A stretch of DNA of 17,075 bases, from contig CAMBCD010000016.1 in the NCBI GenBank assembly GCA_945863085.1, positions 1 through 17,075 on the forward strand. Direction: 5' to 3'. The stretch is from Bordetella parapertussis. Its GTDB lineage: Bacteria > Pseudomonadota > Gammaproteobacteria > Burkholderiales > SG8-41. The position numbers and the translations under genes are program-made. The notes under the pieces are model-generated. The model worked only from the letters and a program-made list of their open reading frames with translations. It was not told the DNA's origin and did not search any database. Of this stretch, positions 1 through 6,518 are shown piece by piece. Numbering within the stretch: the first letter of the stretch is position 1; each line of letters starts with the position of its first letter.

Positions 1-866
1 TGCGCGCGCAGCTGTTCGAGGGCGGCGGGGTTGCGCTTCTGCGGCATGATGCTGCTGGTGCCGGTTAGTTCGCCGCTGCCGAGCATGAACCACGGTGTCG
101 GTTCGGCGTACTGGGTGTGCAGGTCCTGCGCGAACATGCCGGTCTGCACCGCGGTCATCGCCCAGGCATTGGCGACATCGAGCGCGCTGTCGATGGGTGC
201 CAAGTGGTTGGCGTCGTAGGCGTTTTCGACAAGCCCTTCAAAACCCAGCAGTTCTGCCAGGCGGTGCCGGTCGAGCGGGAAGCTGGAGGTCGCCAGCGCT
301 GCCGTGCCCAGCGGGCATTGGTTCACCCGCGTGTAGGCCTGCTGCAGGCGCTCGGTCGCGCGCGCGAGGGCGGACTCAAAGGCCAGCAGGTAATGCGCAA
401 ACGTCGTCGGCTGCGCCTGCACGCCGTGGGTGTAGGCGGGGATGATGGTTTCGATGTGTTCTTCCGCGCGCTTGAGCAGTTTCTCGCGGTCGGCGATCAG
501 CGCTTCAATCGTTTTCAGCAGCCCGTCGCGCAGGTTCATCCGCGCAATGGTCGAGGCCAGGTCCTGCCGGCTGCGGCCGGTGTGCAAACGGGACGCCTCC
601 TGTTCGGCGACGGCGATCAGGCGGGGTTCGTAATCCAGATAATCCGCGGAGGTGCGTTTCTCACCGGTCTTTTCATTTTCGATGACCTGCGCGATGCCCT
701 TGGCGATGCGCTTCGCCACGTCCTTCGGCACGATGCCGGTCTCGGCGAGCATGACGATGCAGGCCTTGTTGATTTCATCGAGCCATTCAATCGAACGGCC
801 GCCGCCGCGGAAGGTGGCGTTGATGTCGAGGGTGTGGCCGCTGTCGCTCATTGTTTTACTGCTCAT
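1..866 (-). CDS. Argininosuccinate lyase/fumarase superfamily lyase, 3' end cut by window edge
   Basis: Read from ATG at 866 down to the window edge, this gives 288 residues of a homotetrameric lyase that would eliminate fumarate or a similar leaving group across a C-N or C-O bond. Visible family motifs are HTGRSRQD (residues 95-102), a THG at 147-149, and the signature GTSSIMPQKRNP (269-280), which carries the mobile catalytic-serine loop. The C-terminal third is missing because the window ends. The N-terminus lacks the LWGGRF opening usual for biosynthetic ArgH and begins directly in the first helical region, so I infer a catabolic paralogue rather than the arginine enzyme. No good Shine-Dalgarno precedes 866; a second in-frame ATG lies at 851, so the start is uncertain by five residues. 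The AT-rich motif at 985-1013 is oriented towards this gene, with the inverted repeat 896-967 between. Alternative identities include aminopolycarboxylate C-N lyases of the ArgH-like branch. Confidence 0.85.
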   Translation of the reverse strand, partial: MSSKTMSDSGHTLDINATFRGGGRSIEWLDEINKACIVMLAETGIVPKDVAKRIAKGIAQVIENEKTGEKRTSADYLDYEPRLIAVAEQEASRLHTGRSRQDLASTIARMNLRDGLLKTIEALIADREKLLKRAEEHIETIIPAYTHGVQAQPTTFAHYLLAFESALARATERLQQAYTRVNQCPLGTAALATSSFPLDRHRLAELLGFEGLVENAYDANHLAPIDSALDVANAWAMTAVQTGMFAQDLHTQYAEPTPWFMLGSGELTGTSSIMPQKRNPAALEQLRA

Positions 867-895
867 GGTTCTACTTTAAGTGAGATTTCTGATTC

Positions 896-967
896 GTCAT
901 TCCGGCGAAAGCCGGAATCCAGACCGGTGGTGGCCAATTCCTGGATTCCGGCTTTCGCCGGAATGAC
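896..967. repeat. REP-like inverted repeat (two 27-bp arms)
   Basis: Arms at 896-922 and 941-967 are perfect reverse complements of each other over 27 bp, separated by an 18-bp spacer. Each arm also contains its own small palindrome, ttccggcgaaagccggaa, able to form a 7-bp stem with a GAAA loop. The edges (gtcattcc... and ...atccag) resemble the short dispersed palindromes common in Neisseria and other betaproteobacteria; that resemblance is from memory, not a search. It sits between the lyase start and the upstream AT-rich motif, so a minus-strand transcript from further upstream would carry it in its leader. No transposase is linked to it here. Confidence 0.85.
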
Positions 968-984
968 AGTAGGGGGTAAATCCT

Positions 985-1013
985 TAAAAACATCAATAAA
1001 AACAAATGCTTAT
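985..1013 (-). promoter_or_regulatory. AT-rich shared motif, copy A (candidate promoter/operator)
   Basis: Read on the minus strand this contains ATAAG, six bases, then TTTTTATTGAT and a T-rich tail. It shares the exact 14-mer TTGTTTTTATTGAT with copy C (14031-14060) and the TAAG...TTGTTTT core with copy B (3783-3812). It points towards the lyase gene starting at 866. The window is otherwise GC-rich, so three such AT-rich matches in intergenic DNA suggest a common promoter or protein-binding site. Its function is inference. Confidence 0.45.
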
Positions 1014-1079
1014 GATATATTCCAGCAGTGAGTCTTGTGACGGCCTTAGGTGAGTCAGTACTCGCTTATGCGCAGATTC

Positions 1080-1697
1080 TTAACTACTTTTGGCATGCGG
1101 GGTGGAGATAAATGAGGGGCGGGCCTCCAGCCTTGCGGCGAGGCGCGCCAGCGCGGGGTGTGCCTTGCGCCAGTCGTAATCCGGCAGCGCGTAATCGAGA
1201 TAACCCAGCGCGTAACCGGCGGCGATGTCGGCCAGTGTGAAGCGGCCGCTGGCACAGTATTCATTCTTCCCGAGGTCCTGTTCCATCACGCTCAGGCCGC
1301 GGTCGATTTTGAGTTGCTGCTTGGTGAACCACTCCGCGGAGCGCTGTTTATCCTTCGGTTCGCGGTATTCGTGGTTGATGTTGACGGTGGCTTCGGTGAT
1401 GCCGTCGCCCAGCGCTTCCCAGCGTTTGACTTCGATGCGGGCGTCGAACCCGGCGGGGATCAGCGCCGGCCCCGTGCCGAAGGCATCCAGGTATTCGACG
1501 ATCACCGGCGAGTCATACAGCGCGCGGCCGTCGTCGCGGACCAGCGTCGGGATCTTGGCCAGCGGATTGAAGGCCGGCACCGGGGAGTCGGGCGTCGATG
1601 CCCGCGCCACGATGTAGTCGTGCGCGATGTTTTTTTCGGCGAGCACGATGCGCACCTTGCGTGCGAACGGGCTGCCCGGCGTGCCGAACAGTTTCAT
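1080..1697 (-). CDS. Glutathione S-transferase family protein
   Basis: The 205-residue product has the size and two-domain plan of a cytosolic GST. The N-terminal thioredoxin-like domain (about 1-80) opens with MKLFGTPGSPFARKVR, which places a candidate catalytic Ser at residue 9. It carries the cis-proline motif KIPTLV (Pro50) and the glutathione gamma-glutamyl-binding DSPVIVEYL (Asp62, Ser63). The remainder is the all-helical domain. It probably conjugates glutathione to, or reduces, an electrophilic compound; the substrate cannot be read from the sequence. The start at 1697 is supported by an aaggggga Shine-Dalgarno a few bases upstream. The gene stands alone and ends about 60 bases before the AT-rich motif. 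The family call is firm, the subclass is not. Confidence 0.93.
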   Translation of the reverse strand: MKLFGTPGSPFARKVRIVLAEKNIAHDYIVARASTPDSPVPAFNPLAKIPTLVRDDGRALYDSPVIVEYLDAFGTGPALIPAGFDARIEVKRWEALGDGITEATVNINHEYREPKDKQRSAEWFTKQQLKIDRGLSVMEQDLGKNEYCASGRFTLADIAAGYALGYLDYALPDYDWRKAHPALARLAARLEARPSFISTPHAKSS

Positions 1698-1807
1698 GGA
1701 TCCCCCTTGTTTGAGGGATTCTAACCCCCGCTCCGCAGGGGGTGCCCGGCGAGTCCGTTTAATGAGACTTTGGCCCTTGGGGCTTGGGCCTGGCCTGATC
1801 CGTTAGC

Positions 1808-1845
1808 AAAAAAAGAGCCCGGTCACAGCTGAGCTGCCACCGGGC
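1808..1845 (-). terminator. Rho-independent terminator on the minus strand, no obvious gene upstream
   Basis: Stem 1817-1823 (gcccggt) pairs with 1839-1845 (accgggc), with a smaller cagc/gctg pairing inside. Positions 1808-1814 are seven A on the plus strand, so a minus-strand RNA would end in the stem followed by a run of U. No credible minus-strand protein gene ends here, so the terminator may belong to an unannotated small RNA or be a remnant. Confidence 0.6.
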
Positions 1846-1935
1846 CGTCAATGCGGGCGTCATCAAGGGAGGTTGATTGAGGCCCGTGTGGCCGGGGAAC
1901 ACCGGGGGACGGTGTTCGCTGCAACTTTGCCACGT
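1808..1935 (-). ncRNA. Candidate small RNA or structured leader (weak)
   Basis: Minus-strand DNA between about 1935 and the terminator at 1808-1845 could form a hairpin from 1917-1911 with 1903-1897 (7 bp, 7-nt loop) followed by the terminator stem. An AT-rich patch near 1936-1943 might hold a -10 element, but no clear -35 was found. I match it to no known RNA family. The 5' end is a guess. Confidence 0.2.
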
Positions 1936-2103
1936 TTAATTATTGCGCCGTCGTCGTCGGCGGACTGTACGCTGGCGTACGCAAGGGGCCCGGCGGTCCC
2001 GCCGGGGGGGCTTCTGCCGGTAGCGGACCGGGTAAGTTGGTAGCCAAGCCGGTAAGATGGGCCACGCTGGCGCGGGCCGGCCAGGCGATCACGGGAGGTG
2101 GAT

Positions 2104-2745
2104 ATGGAATTTATGAACATGATGGGGAACCAGGCCGTCCGGCTGTGGCTCGCGCAATCAACGGTGTTGTTTTTTATCACCGCCGGAATCGTCCTGCTGG
2201 CGGTCGGCATCAGCCTGATCGTCAACAGCGCGGGGACGCTGCGGTTTTTCGGGCGCATGAACCAGTGGGTGTCGATGCGCAGTGTCTCCAAACCGCTGGA
2301 GATTCCCCGCGACACGCGGCAGGCGGTGCAGAAGTACCGTTACTGGTTTGCCGCGGTGTTTGTCGTGGGGGGGCTGTATGCGGTGTTCGGCCTGCTCACC
2401 CAGTTCGACATCCGCGGCGTTATCCGGGTGTTCGGGCTGGAGTTTTTCCGTCCGGACTTTGCGGCCTGGGTCGTTGACAGCGCACGCTGGGTGCTGGTCG
2501 CGGGCAACCTGGTCGGGATTGCGGTCGGGCTGCTGCTCGCTTTTTCCCCGGCCACCGTGGTGAAGCTGGAGGCGCGCGGCAGCCACTGGTATTCGGAGCG
2601 CCAGATGACCAAGGGTGCCGACAGCCTGAATCTGAAGCTGGATGCCTGGGTGGCGGCGCATTCGCGCGTGGCCGGCGGCTGCATCGTGGTGCTGGCGCTG
2701 GCGCTGATCGGGGCCTTTGGTTTGATGCTGCCGCGGGTGTGGTAA
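2104..2745 (+). CDS. Four-helix inner-membrane protein of unknown function
   Basis: I do not recognise this 213-residue protein. It shows four likely membrane helices at about residues 19-41, 81-99, 127-148 and 189-208, joined by a basic loop (50-80, including RFFGRMNQW and EIPRDTR) and a polar loop (150-186). This is a compact integral membrane protein with no signal peptide, no enzyme motif and no recognisable transporter signature. A gggagg Shine-Dalgarno at 2093-2098 lies five bases before ATG 2104, so that start is preferred to the GTG two codons earlier. The gene converges on the binding-protein gene that ends at 2761, leaving only 15 bases between them. It is probably monocistronic. 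Confidence 0.85.
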   Translation: MEFMNMMGNQAVRLWLAQSTVLFFITAGIVLLAVGISLIVNSAGTLRFFGRMNQWVSMRSVSKPLEIPRDTRQAVQKYRYWFAAVFVVGGLYAVFGLLTQFDIRGVIRVFGLEFFRPDFAAWVVDSARWVLVAGNLVGIAVGLLLAFSPATVVKLEARGSHWYSERQMTKGADSLNLKLDAWVAAHSRVAGGCIVVLALALIGAFGLMLPRVW

Positions 2746-2760
2746 GCCGGTCAGGCTGGT

Positions 2761-3726
2761 TTAATTTTTAATACCGGCGCGTTTGACGATTTCGGCGGCC
2801 CGTTTCATTTCGGTGGCCAGATGCGTCTGGAACTGCTTGGGTGAACTGCCGCGCGGATCCGCGCCGTCGTTGAGCACCCGGCTCTTGACGTCCGGCGCTT
2901 CGATGGCCTTTTTCATTTCGTCGCTGAGCCTGTTTACGATGGCGGCAGGCGTGTTGGCCGGCGCAAGCAAACCGTACCAGGTGGTGGTCTGAAATCCCGG
3001 CACGCCTGCTTCGGCGATGGTCGGCAGTTCGGGTGCGCCGGCGGATCGTGTGCCGCCGGTGACGCCCAAAGCGCGGAGGCGCCCGTTTTTAACATGGCCC
3101 AGCGAAGACAGGACGCTGCCAAAGGTCATGTGTACCTGTCCGGCGATCACATCGACCAGTGCGGGGCCAGCGCCCTTGTAAGGAATATGAACAATTTTTA
3201 CGTTGGCCAGGTAGGTAAACAGTTCGCCGGCGAGGTGTCCCGAACTGCCATTGCCGCCCGAGGCGTAGTTGAGCACCCCCGGCTTTGCTTTTGCAAACGC
3301 CACCAGGTCTTTCACCGAGCGCACCGGCATTGAGGGATGTACCACCAGTAAAAAAGGTGCTTCGGCAATCAGCGAGACCGGCATCAGATCTTTCACCGGG
3401 TCAAAAGGCAGATCGGTATAAAGGCTGGGGTTGATGGCATAACTGCTGGAGACCACCAGCAGGTTGTAACCATCAGGCGCGCTTTTCGCGACAAACGCTG
3501 CGCCGATGGAGCCGGCTGCGCCGGTGCGATTTTCCACCACCACGGTCTGGCCCATTTGTTCGCCGAGTTTGGGGCTGACCAGCCGCGCGATCACATCAGT
3601 GGCACCGCCCGGCGCCTGGCCGACGATCAGGCGGACGGGTTTGTTGGGATAGGGGGTTTGCGCGTGGGCATAAAACGAAATGCCGGATGCCAGCAGTGCA
3701 GATGCCAGAACAAGTACCTTCGCCAT
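2761..3726 (-). CDS. TctC/Bug-family periplasmic carboxylate-binding protein
   Basis: This 321-residue protein begins with a Sec signal peptide (hydrophobic stretch about 3-20, likely cleavage after AHA near 22). It then shows the Bug-family opening YPNKPVRLIVGQAPGGATD, a conserved APDGYNLL (about 84-91), HIPYKG in the middle, and a C-terminal TWYGLLAPANTP. The family binds carboxylic acids in the periplasm for tripartite tricarboxylate transporters (TctABC), or for sensing. No TctA or TctB gene is present in the window, so it must share a permease encoded elsewhere or serve as a sensor. A gagg Shine-Dalgarno precedes ATG at 3726. It is divergent from the GntR regulator at 3907, which probably controls it through the shared 180-bp spacer. 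The ligand is unknown. Confidence 0.95.
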   Translation of the reverse strand: MAKVLVLASALLASGISFYAHAQTPYPNKPVRLIVGQAPGGATDVIARLVSPKLGEQMGQTVVVENRTGAAGSIGAAFVAKSAPDGYNLLVVSSSYAINPSLYTDLPFDPVKDLMPVSLIAEAPFLLVVHPSMPVRSVKDLVAFAKAKPGVLNYASGGNGSSGHLAGELFTYLANVKIVHIPYKGAGPALVDVIAGQVHMTFGSVLSSLGHVKNGRLRALGVTGGTRSAGAPELPTIAEAGVPGFQTTTWYGLLAPANTPAAIVNRLSDEMKKAIEAPDVKSRVLNDGADPRGSSPKQFQTHLATEMKRAAEIVKRAGIKN

Positions 3727-3782
3727 GCTTATGCTCCTCGATTAGACCTGAATGGTTTTCCCCGGAAATCAGGGAAAGTCAC

Positions 3783-3812
3783 TAAGTCATTGTTTTATAA
3801 TAATAATTTTAA
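3783..3812 (+). promoter_or_regulatory. AT-rich shared motif, copy B, with a TATAAT
   Basis: In the divergent spacer, TAAGTCATTGTTTT matches copy C (TAAGACATTGTTTT) at 13 of 14 bases, then diverges into ataataataatttt. A perfect TATAAT lies at 3796-3801, though no good -35 sits 17 bases before it. On the opposite strand, TTTACC near 3821-3826 with an AT-rich hexamer 17-19 bases on could serve the binding-protein gene. Either or both divergent promoters may lie here. Confidence 0.4.
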
Positions 3813-3836
3813 CTATCTGATGGTAAAGAGTTCACG

Positions 3837-3844
3837 TGTATACA
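3837..3844. promoter_or_regulatory. TGTATACA palindrome, candidate GntR operator
   Basis: The 8-bp perfect palindrome tgtataca fits the GT-N-N-AC core that FadR-subfamily GntR proteins commonly bind. It lies 63 bases before the GntR start and 110 bases before the divergent binding-protein start, where autoregulation and joint control would be expected. An 8-mer is short, so this is a candidate only. I saw no second copy in the window. Confidence 0.45.
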
Positions 3845-3906
3845 TGAGAGTACAATCTCGCTATCATCCCGTCAACCTCGCAATTTTCTGAAGAAAGCAC
3901 GCACGC

Positions 3907-4599
3907 ATGCCGAGCGCCAGCACGCCGGGAGCGAAATCGGGACCGAAAGCACTGCGCCACGGTTCGCGCAGTGAACACGCCTATCGACGCCTGCGCGACG
4001 CCATCCAGCAGGGGCAGTTCGCCTCCGGCCACCGGGTGATGGAAGTCGAGATCGCGGCCTGGCTCAACCTGAGTCGCACCCCCGTGCGTGACGCGATACG
4101 GCGCCTGGAAAGCGAAGGCATTCTTGAGCACGAACCCCGCAACGGCCTGATTGTTGCCCATCTCGACCGGCAGGCGGTGATGGAGCTCTACGCCATGCGC
4201 GAGGTGCTCGAAGGCACGGCCGCGCGGCTTTGTGCGCGCCACGCCTCCGACATTGAAGTGCAGTCCCTGCTGGATCTGGTGGAGCGGGAGCGCCAGCTGG
4301 CGGGCAACCACGAGGCGCTGTCGCAGAACAACCGGCGATTCCATGAGGCGATACACCGCGGGGCACACAACCGTTATCTGGAAAAGAGCCTTGCTGCGGT
4401 GAATGACTCGATGTGGCTGCTGGGCTCGCCGCTGATGTTGTTGCCCGGGCGCGCACAGACGGCGGCCAGGGAGCATGCGGCGCTGGCGGAAAACATCGCG
4501 CAGCGTGACGCCGACGCTGCAGAGAAGGTCGCGCGCGCGCATGTGCAGGCCGCGCAGCGCGAACGGCTGAAGCGGCTGTTCCCCGAAACCGAGGCTTAG
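3907..4599 (+). CDS. GntR-family transcriptional regulator, FadR/FCD subfamily
   Basis: The 230-residue product has an N-terminal winged helix-turn-helix (about 22-85) with the family signature LNLSRTPVRDAIRRLESEG (54-72). A C-terminal helical FCD domain (about 92-215) follows. His146 (RRFHEAI), His190 (REHAAL) and His212 fit the metal-binding histidine triad that helps FCD domains hold carboxylate effectors. It likely represses the divergent TctC gene and the downstream catabolic genes until the substrate or an intermediate binds; this is inferred from position. The Shine-Dalgarno is weak (gaagaaag upstream of ATG 3907). An 80-base gap separates it from the aconitase-like genes, which could be in the same transcript. 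Confidence 0.94.
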   Translation: MPSASTPGAKSGPKALRHGSRSEHAYRRLRDAIQQGQFASGHRVMEVEIAAWLNLSRTPVRDAIRRLESEGILEHEPRNGLIVAHLDRQAVMELYAMREVLEGTAARLCARHASDIEVQSLLDLVERERQLAGNHEALSQNNRRFHEAIHRGAHNRYLEKSLAAVNDSMWLLGSPLMLLPGRAQTAAREHAALAENIAQRDADAAEKVARAHVQAAQRERLKRLFPETEA

Positions 4600-4679
4600 T
4601 CAGCGGCTTGCCTGACCTGCGCTGGTTGCGGGACGGCATGCCGATTACCGAAACATTCTCGAATTAACCGGATTTGTTC

Positions 4680-5960
4680 ATGGCGCAGACGATGGCGGAA
4701 AAGCTGCTCACGCGGCACAACCTTGCCGGTGAGGAGGTGCGGGCAGGCGATTTTCTCGAGGCGCGGATCGACGGCGCGATGTGTCATTACCACGCCGCTG
4801 AACCCATGCACGATCTGGCGATCGAGGCCGGCTTCAAGGATGGTTTGCCCCGGGTGTGGGATCGCAGCAAGGTATATGTGCTGCTGGATCACCACCAGCC
4901 CACGCTCAGCCAGAAACTGGCGGATGAAAATGCGCTGGCCCGCCGCGAAGTCGAACGGCTGGGCATCAAGTGTTTTCATGATTCCGAGCCCGGCATTGCC
5001 CACCAGATGATGCTCGACTACGGCCTGGTGCGGCCCGGCGAACTGGTGGTCGGCAATGATTCTCACACCCTGGGTTATGGATCGGTCAATGCCGGCGCCA
5101 CCGGCATCACCCGCGCCGACATGCTTTATGTGCTGCTTTATGGTGAGTTGTGGTTTCAGGTGCCGCAGTCGGTGCGGGTGGTGCTCGACGGCAAACGGCC
5201 GGATTACCCGATTGCGAAAGACATCATTCTTTATCTGGCCGGTCAGTACGGCGACGACTTTGCGCAGGGCATGTCGATTGAATACTCCGGCACGCTGGCG
5301 TCGCAACTGTCCATCGACAGCCGCATGTGCCTGTCGACGCACGGTGTGGAGGTCGGCGCCAAATTCGCGATGTTCGGCATGGATGAAGTGACGCGGCAGT
5401 TCGTCAGCGCCAGGACGGCGCTGCCCTTTGAAGCGCTGACTGCAGACCAGGGCGCGCAGTATGCAAAGGAAATCCGGCTCTCCGTGGACGACATGCCTTT
5501 CGTGGTCGCCAAACCCCACCAGTTCGGCAACGTGGTCCCGGTAGACGAGGCGCGGGGCACACGCATCAACCAGGCGCAGATCGGTTCCTGCGCCAACGGG
5601 CGCTTTGAGGACATCGAAATTGCGGCGCGTGTGCTGAAAAAGCACAAGGTCGCGAAAGGTGTGCGTTTCCTGATCTCGCCGGCCTCGCAGCAGGTTTATC
5701 TGCAATGCCTCAAGGCGGGTCTGATCGAAACGCTGATCGAGGCCGGCGCCCAGGTCATCACGCCCGGCTGCGGCATTTGCCAACCCCGTGTCGGTTTCCT
5801 GTCCGATGGCGAGGTCTGCATTACCGCCACCACACGCAATTTCAAGGGACGCAAAGGCAGCGCCAAGGCCGAGATTTACCTGGGCGGCCCGCTCACGGTG
5901 GCGGCCGCAGCGGTGGCCGGCGAAATCGTCAACCCGAAGGAGGTGTTCAGTGGGCTTTGA
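4680..5960 (+). CDS. Aconitase/LeuC-family hydro-lyase, large subunit
   Basis: This 426-residue protein is the [4Fe-4S] subunit of a two-part hydro-lyase of the LeuC/homoaconitase type. It opens with MAQTMAEKLL, like LeuC, and carries LLDHHQPT (68-75) and GNDSHTLGYG (125-134). Cluster ligands are Cys304 (IGSCANGRFEDIE), Cys364 and Cys367 (TPGCGICQPR), and the 60-residue spacing plus CxxC is as expected for LeuC. It should dehydrate or hydrate a 2- or 3-hydroxy tri- or dicarboxylate through a cis-alkene. No other leucine gene is nearby; the neighbours are a TcuA-like dehydrogenase and an isocitrate-lyase-family enzyme. A cis-aconitate-like substrate is therefore more likely than isopropylmalate. 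ATG 4680 is preferred over the TTG at 4674; the Shine-Dalgarno is poor. The last 11 bases overlap the small subunit. Confidence 0.93.
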   Translation: MAQTMAEKLLTRHNLAGEEVRAGDFLEARIDGAMCHYHAAEPMHDLAIEAGFKDGLPRVWDRSKVYVLLDHHQPTLSQKLADENALARREVERLGIKCFHDSEPGIAHQMMLDYGLVRPGELVVGNDSHTLGYGSVNAGATGITRADMLYVLLYGELWFQVPQSVRVVLDGKRPDYPIAKDIILYLAGQYGDDFAQGMSIEYSGTLASQLSIDSRMCLSTHGVEVGAKFAMFGMDEVTRQFVSARTALPFEALTADQGAQYAKEIRLSVDDMPFVVAKPHQFGNVVPVDEARGTRINQAQIGSCANGRFEDIEIAARVLKKHKVAKGVRFLISPASQQVYLQCLKAGLIETLIEAGAQVITPGCGICQPRVGFLSDGEVCITATTRNFKGRKGSAKAEIYLGGPLTVAAAAVAGEIVNPKEVFSGL

Positions 5961-6492
5961 CCTCAATCGGCTGATCCGTGGCCGGGTATGGAAGTTCGGC
6001 GATTCGATCGAGACCGACGCCATCAATCCCTACTACCAGTATCCGACCATGGAGGAATTGAAGCAGCACACCATGGAAGTGTACCGACCCGAGTTTCCGC
6101 GCGAGGTAAAACCCGGCGACGTCATGATCGCGGGGCGCAACTTCGGCTGCGGATCCAGCAGGCCCGGCCTGGTGCTGCGCGAAGTGGGCATCGCCGCGAT
6201 CATCGCCGAGTCGGTGTCGCGTCTTTTTTTGCGCAACAGCATCTCGCGGGCGATCCCGATTTTTGTAGTGCCGGGCATCACTGCTTTGGCAGAGGACGGC
6301 GACACGCTGGAAGTGGATTACCCGAAAGGCGTGATCGTGAACCCCGCCACCGGCGCCACTTTGCCGGTCAATAAATACCCCGCGGGCGTCGAACAGATCT
6401 TCGAGTGCGGCGGATTGCTGCAGTTTGCTTATGAACGTTATATCCGTGAGGCCGCGCTGGCCGGGCGTAGCGGTCTGGAAAAGCAGGATTGA
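5950..6492 (+). CDS. Aconitase/LeuD-family hydro-lyase, small subunit
   Basis: This 180-residue swivel-domain subunit partners the preceding large subunit to complete the active site. The start is GTG 5950, inside the end of the large-subunit gene, chosen because a perfect aaggagg (5937-5943) lies six bases before it. A longer in-frame extension upstream only reads the other gene out of frame. The early residues GRVWKFGDSIETDAINP and the substrate-recognition loop GRNFGCGSSR (62-71) are typical. The residues after it are PGLVLRE, unlike the REHAPWAL of true LeuD, which supports a different substrate. The 11-base overlap implies translational coupling and 1:1 subunit production. The gene ends two bases before the first ATG of the FAD dehydrogenase. 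Confidence 0.93.
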   Translation: MGFDLNRLIRGRVWKFGDSIETDAINPYYQYPTMEELKQHTMEVYRPEFPREVKPGDVMIAGRNFGCGSSRPGLVLREVGIAAIIAESVSRLFLRNSISRAIPIFVVPGITALAEDGDTLEVDYPKGVIVNPATGATLPVNKYPAGVEQIFECGGLLQFAYERYIREAALAGRSGLEKQD

Positions 6493-6494
6493 AT

Positions 6495-6518
6495 ATGGGA
6501 AAGAATATGGGAAAGAAT
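6495..6518 (+). repeat. 12-bp tandem repeat carrying start codons
   Basis: atgggaaagaat occurs twice in a row (6495-6506, 6507-6518) and is followed by atggcaaat, giving the N-terminus MGKNMGKNMANT. Each unit brings its own ATG preceded by a purine-rich stretch that can act as a ribosome-binding site. It is in frame, so copy-number slippage would change only the N-terminal length and the number of initiation sites. Confidence 0.85.

Larger units (their letters stand above)
1698..2103. other. Gene-free stretch rich in short palindromes
   Basis: About 400 bases between the GST start and the membrane-protein start hold no reading frame I believe. Besides the terminator there are stems at 1724-1729/1738-1743, 1897-1903/1911-1917, 1967-1972/1975-1980 (gtacgc and gcgtac) and 1989-1996/1999-2006 (cccggcgg and ccgccggg). 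The last two have 2-base gaps and may extrude or pause polymerase. The promoter of the downstream plus-strand gene should lie here, but no clear -35/-10 pair was identified. Confidence 0.5.

Noticed and set aside
117..1031. 304-residue plus-strand open frame
   Set aside because: It runs antisense to the lyase and through the inverted repeat; the minus strand carries the GTSSIMPQKRNP signature.
1863..2315. 150-residue minus-strand frame ending just before the orphan terminator
   Set aside because: It overlaps the start of the membrane protein, which has a strong Shine-Dalgarno and four clear helices; its own translation has no recognisable feature. It remains the only protein frame that could use the terminator.
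5788..5949. Upstream extension of the LeuD-like subunit
   Set aside because: It would read the large-subunit gene in another frame; GTG 5950 has a perfect aaggagg six bases before it.
4596..6026. 476-residue open frame on the minus strand
   Set aside because: It lies antisense to the aconitase-like pair, whose Fe-S and GSSR motifs are clear on the plus strand. Long antisense frames are common in GC-rich genes, and this one shows no family motif.
4680..6492. Annotation as leucine-pathway LeuCD
   Set aside because: No leuA or leuB is nearby, the small subunit has GSSRPGL rather than GSSREHAP, and the neighbours indicate tricarboxylate breakdown.
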